A stretch of 10,208 nt of DNA, from positions 6,253 to 16,460 of the forward strand of contig DIJW01000128.1 in assembly GCA_002421475.1 (NCBI GenBank). The letters are read 5' to 3'. The notes beneath the pieces were generated by a model. The model was not told where the DNA came from, did no database searches, and worked only from the letters and a program-made list of their open reading frames with translations. Shown piece by piece: positions 7,636 to 10,208 of the stretch. The DNA is from Thiomicrospira sp. UBA5634. GTDB taxonomy: Bacteria; Pseudomonadota; Gammaproteobacteria; Thiomicrospirales; Thiomicrospiraceae. Made by a program: the position numbers and the translations under genes. Position 1 is the first letter of the stretch. Every line of letters begins with the position of its first letter.

Positions 7636-9018
7636 CTACCCTTTCACTTCTTGAAAATACTCAATCAGCGCTGCTTCATCTACCAACTTTCGGTCGATTT
7701 TGAAATACGCTTTTTGTTCCTGCGGAATCACTACCGCTTCAAATACACCTTCGTACGCACACAATTTTTGTTGCAACAACTCGACCTCATTCGCCTCAAC
7801 CGGGCCAATCGAAACTGACGCAATACTCCAAGGCATAGGTTTTTGCATTGTCAGCGCCAGCGCAAACCAAAGCAAACCGATACTCAGGGTAAACATTAAG
7901 ACACCATTATAACCATAGTGCTGATAAAAATAGCCACCAATTGCACCGCCAATTGCCGCACCCAAAAATTGACTGGTTGAGTACACACCGGAGGCCGTGC
8001 CTTTTTTGTCGGCCGGTGATAGTTTTACCACCAACGAGGGTAAAGAAGCTTCAAGCACATTAAACGCGGTAAAGAACAGTAACAACCACGCAAATAACCA
8101 AGCGGCACTATTTAATTGGCTCATGCCTAACTGCGCCAAACTGATCATTAAAATCGCGCCGGCAAAAATTTGTTTCATGCGGCCTTTGCTTTCGGCTTGG
8201 ATAATTAACGGCACCATTAATACAAATGACAACAACATCACCGGCAAATAAATTTCCCAGTGACTTAACGAATCCAACCCGGCACCATCACGCAATAAAA
8301 ACGGCACGGCAATAAACATCGCCGTCAGCATCGCATGCAATATAAATACACCAACATCCAAACGCAATAACTGAGTGTTTTTTAACACCTCAGCTAACTG
8401 ATAAGGCACGGTTTGCGCTTCGCGTTGAAATTGTTGATTGGTAATCGGCGGCACCGCAAATAACACCAACACAATGCCAAAAATCGCCAAGCCGGCAATC
8501 ACCCAAAAAATACCGCGAACCCCAACCCACTCGGCCAACAACGGCCCGGCAATCAACGATAAGGTGAATGAAAATCCAATCGTAATGCCAACAATCGCCA
8601 TCGCACGCAATCGATAAGGCTCACGCACTAAATCCGACACACTGGCGGTTAATACCGCGGCCACAGCGCCCATACCCTGAATGGCGCGACCAACAATCAT
8701 CATCTCAATCGACTCAGCCATCGCACACACCACCGAGCCGATAAAAAACACCAGCATCCCCACCACAATTAGCGGTTTACGGCCAAAACGATCCGACAAC
8801 ATGCCGTATGGAATTTGTAACAAGGCCTGAGTTAAGCCGTACGCGCCAATCGCCAAACCGATTTGCAGGCCGGTAATATTGCTAAACTCTTGTTCCGCAA
8901 ACAGCGCAAACACCGGAAAAATCATAAACAAACCGAGCATTCGCGTGGTAAAAATTCCCGCAATCGAGAATGTCGCACGCCGCTCCAGCGGATTCATGCG
9001 GTGAGGTAACTCAGACAT
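7636..9018 (-). CDS. yajR: MFS transporter YajR with C-terminal YAM domain
   Basis: This is an inner-membrane major facilitator of the YajR family; its substrate is uncertain. The 460-aa product matches E. coli YajR along its length: NPLERRATF at 9-17, motif A GMLSDRFGRK at 72-81, an arginine-containing motif B near 111, the motif C-like GFSFTLSLIAGP at 148-159, and GTASGVYSTSQFLGAAIGG at 340-358. After the twelfth membrane segment, residues about 396-460 form the small soluble ferredoxin-like YAM domain seen in the E. coli structure (EGVFEAVVIPQEQKAYFKID). I chose ATG at 9018 because AAGGG is ideally spaced from it; a GTG at 9042 would add eight poorly supported residues. It is upstream of ssb with a 10-base gap and divergent from uvrA. 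Confidence 0.93.
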   Translation of the reverse strand: MSELPHRMNPLERRATFSIAGIFTTRMLGLFMIFPVFALFAEQEFSNITGLQIGLAIGAYGLTQALLQIPYGMLSDRFGRKPLIVVGMLVFFIGSVVCAMAESIEMMIVGRAIQGMGAVAAVLTASVSDLVREPYRLRAMAIVGITIGFSFTLSLIAGPLLAEWVGVRGIFWVIAGLAIFGIVLVLFAVPPITNQQFQREAQTVPYQLAEVLKNTQLLRLDVGVFILHAMLTAMFIAVPFLLRDGAGLDSLSHWEIYLPVMLLSFVLMVPLIIQAESKGRMKQIFAGAILMISLAQLGMSQLNSAAWLFAWLLLFFTAFNVLEASLPSLVVKLSPADKKGTASGVYSTSQFLGAAIGGAIGGYFYQHYGYNGVLMFTLSIGLLWFALALTMQKPMPWSIASVSIGPVEANEVELLQQKLCAYEGVFEAVVIPQEQKAYFKIDRKLVDEAALIEYFQEVKG

Positions 9019-9071
9019 AACCATCCCTTCGTTCAAACACACCCAAACGGTGCTTAATAATAAATGGCGAG

Positions 9072-9080
9072 ATTATAACA
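9072..9080 (-). promoter_or_regulatory. Extended -10 promoter of yajR-ssb
   Basis: On the minus strand TGT precedes a perfect TATAAT (9072-9077), giving an extended -10 element about 50 bases before the yajR start. No good -35 hexamer is seen at normal spacing, which suits an extended -10 promoter. Confidence 0.65.
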
Positions 9081-9143
9081 CTTAGCCTCTCCCTCCGATT
9101 AAAAGCCTGATGTGTCAAACCACCAATCCTGATCGAATTAACC

Positions 9144-9153
9144 ACCAGGCCTG
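9144..9153 (+). repeat. Copy 4 of ACCAGGCCTG
   Basis: The context CCAGGCCTGG is a 10-bp palindrome. It lies upstream of yajR and on the left side of the 163-aa gene, 850 bases from copy 5. The octamer CGAATTAA flanks it as a direct repeat (9134-9141 and 9168-9175). Confidence 0.8.
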
Positions 9154-9180
9154 GAAAACGATCATGTCGAATTAAAATGA

Positions 9181-9342
9181 CATCTAAACTTCAAATAAAA
9201 TAACTAAAATCAACACAATTGGAAGCAACCACCTAAAACGAACATAAGATCAGTTAAAAACTCTTTTAATCTAAAAATACCACTTTAAATTCAATACATT
9301 AACTTAATTTCATCCTTTCATTATCTAATTATGTATAAATTT
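9181..9342. other. AT-rich gap without a recognisable gene
   Basis: Within the 9043-9436 interval this section is markedly AT-rich and has no ORF with a ribosome site on either strand. I see no terminator, tRNA or known riboswitch in it. The rest of the interval holds the yajR promoter, motif copy 4, candidate -10 boxes and a possible short ORF. The composition differs from the flanking core genes and suggests accessory DNA. Confidence 0.5.
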
Positions 9343-9359
9343 TATAATGGTTATATAAT
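9343..9359 (+). promoter_or_regulatory. Two candidate -10 boxes upstream of the 163-aa gene
   Basis: TATAAT occurs at 9343-9348 and again at 9354-9359. Neither has a recognisable -35 at 16-18 bases. The AT-rich surroundings make chance matches likely, but transcription starting near 9355-9366 would fit the features downstream. Confidence 0.35.
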
Positions 9360-9426
9360 GCGTGCTCAAAGCTCGGCTAACCCCTGGGAAGACCGATTAG
9401 ATCACCCTGAGCAAAAACTAAGTTAA
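9358..9426 (+). CDS. Possible 22-aa small protein or leader peptide
   Basis: ATG at 9358 opens 22 codons beginning MRAQSSANPWEDRLDHPEQ and ending at TAA 9424-9426. The same frame has an earlier ATG at 9331 (31 aa in all, adding MYKFYNGYI). It is a GC-richer island in an AT-rich gap. The stop falls 10 bases before the ATG of the 163-aa gene, in a different frame. No Shine-Dalgarno is visible. If transcription starts from the first TATAAT (9343-9348), the message could begin at or next to the 9358 ATG and be leaderless. The same bases can also form paired segments (TGCTCA 9363-9368 with TGAGCA 9408-9413; TCGG 9373-9376 with CCGA 9393-9396), so a structured leader RNA is the alternative. Confidence 0.3.
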   Translation: MRAQSSANPWEDRLDHPEQKLS

Positions 9427-9436
9427 TGGTAAAAAA

Positions 9437-9928
9437 ATGTCAACAACCAATAATAATTCAAATACGACCGGCGCTGAATTTTACGAAACATCAATGAATA
9501 TGTCGGATTTTAAAGAGTTAATAAAAACGGTTGATGCTGAATTTGAAAATAAAGAAATTTCTTTAAAAGAAAAACTGATGAGCCGCATTTATTCAAATGC
9601 CAGCGACGAATCAAAAAGCCATTTTGAAGGAATGATCGACACCAAACTGCAAGACATAAAACAACACATTCAACGCAAATTCCACACCGGATTAGTTTAC
9701 CTAAACTTCACAAATGTCGGCATTGGTAACTTTCTTACGCTGCAAGTCAGCAGAAAACAAGGCAGCTTGTGTTTTGTGTTTGCCGACTTTGAGGATTTTG
9801 TTGAGTTTTTGAATGATGCTAAAGCCGCCAAACGCGTGAGCAAATTTTTAGAAATTTGCTCAACTCGAAACCTAAACAATCACGCAATGGTCAGCGCAAA
9901 ATTAAAACAAACCGCCCCAAAAGCCTAA
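9437..9928 (+). CDS. Hypothetical protein, 163 aa
   Basis: I do not recognise this protein. ATG at 9437 is the only sensible start; the ribosome site is weak (AATGG). Residues 1-12 are Asn/Thr/Ser-rich and probably disordered. Residues 20-82 are predicted helical and highly charged. Residues about 85-117 look like a run of beta strands (LVYLNFTNVGIGNFLTLQV, SLCFVFA), followed by an amphipathic helix (DFEDFVEFLNDAKAAKRVSKF at 118-138) and a basic tail. The strand-strand-helix ending is loosely reminiscent of PC4/Pur-alpha-like nucleic-acid-binding repeats, which is inference only. It has no signal peptide or membrane segment. It sits between yajR and uvrA, which are adjacent and divergent in Pseudomonas, and is flanked by two copies of ACCAGGCCTG. 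Its AT-rich codons and context suggest an accessory gene. Confidence 0.7.
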   Translation: MSTTNNNSNTTGAEFYETSMNMSDFKELIKTVDAEFENKEISLKEKLMSRIYSNASDESKSHFEGMIDTKLQDIKQHIQRKFHTGLVYLNFTNVGIGNFLTLQVSRKQGSLCFVFADFEDFVEFLNDAKAAKRVSKFLEICSTRNLNNHAMVSAKLKQTAPKA

Positions 9929-9930
9929 AT

Positions 9931-9969
9931 TCCGCCTCAAGGTCAAACCTTTCCGGCGGATTTACCGCC
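9931..9969 (+). terminator. Hairpin after the 163-aa gene, with a competing alternative stem
   Basis: TCCGCC (9931-9936) pairs with GGCGGA (9955-9960), and AAGGT (9939-9943) with ACCTT (9947-9951), forming a 30-base hairpin that starts 3 bases after the stop. Only TTT follows. GGCGG (9955-9959) can instead pair with CCGCC (9965-9969), because CCGCCTC is directly repeated at 9932 and 9965. It is probably a weak terminator; an attenuator ahead of uvrA is possible. Confidence 0.5.
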
Positions 9970-9993
9970 TCTTGACTCACGTATGATCGCAGC

Positions 9994-10003
9994 ACCAGGC
10001 CTG
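9994..10003 (+). repeat. Copy 5 of ACCAGGCCTG, at the uvrA promoter
   Basis: This copy overlaps the place where a -35 box would lie for the TATAAT at 10023. Its extended form CACCAGGCCTGCCT matches copy 1 exactly over 14 bases. Confidence 0.8.
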
Positions 10004-10019
10004 CCTTAAAAATCAAACA

Positions 10020-10028
10020 TGTTATAAT
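10020..10028 (+). promoter_or_regulatory. Extended -10 promoter of uvrA
   Basis: TGT followed by TATAAT (10023-10028) lies 30 bases before the uvrA ATG. The -35 region is CCTGCC-like and poor. No CTGT-N8-ACAG LexA box of the E. coli type is seen around it. Confidence 0.65.
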
Positions 10029-10057
10029 TCCTCTTTTGCTCATTCGGCGGGTTGAAC

Positions 10058-10208
10058 ATGCTTGAGAACATTATTATTCGCGGTGCACGTACGCACAATT
10101 TAAAGAACATTGATGTCACTTTGCCGCGTGATAAGTTGATTGTTATCACCGGCTTGTCAGGCTCGGGAAAATCATCGTTAGCATTCGATACCATTTATGC
10201 CGAAGGCC
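10058..10208 (+). CDS. uvrA: UvrABC excinuclease subunit A (N-terminal 50 codons)
   Basis: UvrA is the ATP-dependent damage-recognition subunit of nucleotide excision repair, which loads UvrB onto lesions. Only the first 50 codons are in the window. They match the family start: [11 protein letters not shown] at 8-18, [23 protein letters not shown] at 23-45 with the first Walker A (GLSGSGKSS, 32-40), and IYAEG at 46-50. ATG at 10058 agrees with the family N-terminus; a GGCGGG stretch upstream is the likely ribosome site. It is divergent from yajR-ssb, with the unrecognised 163-aa gene in between. Confidence 0.97.
   Translation, partial: MLENIIIRGARTHNLKNIDVTLPRDKLIVITGLSGSGKSSLAFDTIYAEG

Noticed and set aside
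9144..10003. ACCAGGCCTG copies as attachment sites of a small mobile element around the 163-aa gene
   Set aside because: The same 10-mer occurs at three other sites in this window, inside ispB and an MFS gene, so it is a dispersed motif. No integrase or transposase is present.
9970..10057. LexA (SOS) box upstream of uvrA
   Set aside because: No CTGT-N8-ACAG or close variant is present. A lineage-specific LexA motif cannot be excluded.

Overview
The window reads as a chromosomal stretch of a moderately AT-rich gammaproteobacterium. The rplU-rpmA-obgE-proB order, the ssb/yajR pair divergent from uvrA, and the closeness of IspB, YajR, SSB and UvrA to their Enterobacteria and Pseudomonas homologues all support this. 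I cannot name the genus. Nearly everything is core housekeeping. There is no CRISPR array, transposase, tRNA or rRNA.

Layout. (1) Positions 1-2066, minus strand: a YcaD-like MFS transporter that runs off the left edge, preceded by an outer-membrane 'transporter' (Phenol_MetA_deg type) gene broken by a one-base frameshift near 1554. (2) Positions 2136-5132, minus strand: rplU-rpmA-obgE-proB, driven by a near-consensus sigma70 promoter at 5104-5132, with a strong intrinsic terminator between rpmA and obgE. (3) Positions 5326-6291, plus strand: ispB, with two mutually exclusive hairpins just before its start and a long hairpin in its 3' end that looks like the terminator of the convergent gene. 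(4) Positions 6305-6925, minus strand: an unrecognised 206-aa gene. (5) Positions 7026-9018, minus strand: yajR-ssb, ending in a terminator. (6) Positions 9043-10057: an AT-rich, accessory-looking interval holding a possible 22-31 codon small ORF and an unrecognised 163-aa gene. (7) From 10058, plus strand: the first 50 codons of uvrA.

The genes cover translation and ribosome assembly (L21, L27, ObgE), proline synthesis (ProB), the quinone side chain (IspB), and DNA repair and replication (SSB, UvrA). The most unexpected signal is a near-palindromic 10-mer, ACCAGGCCTG, found five times (1142, 4685, 5700, 9144, 9994), always readable on the plus strand and located both inside genes and between them. 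It is far more frequent than chance predicts and behaves like a dispersed genome motif, such as an uptake-signal-like or chromosome-organising word. Two copies flank the 163-aa unknown gene, and one overlaps the -35 position of the uvrA promoter.
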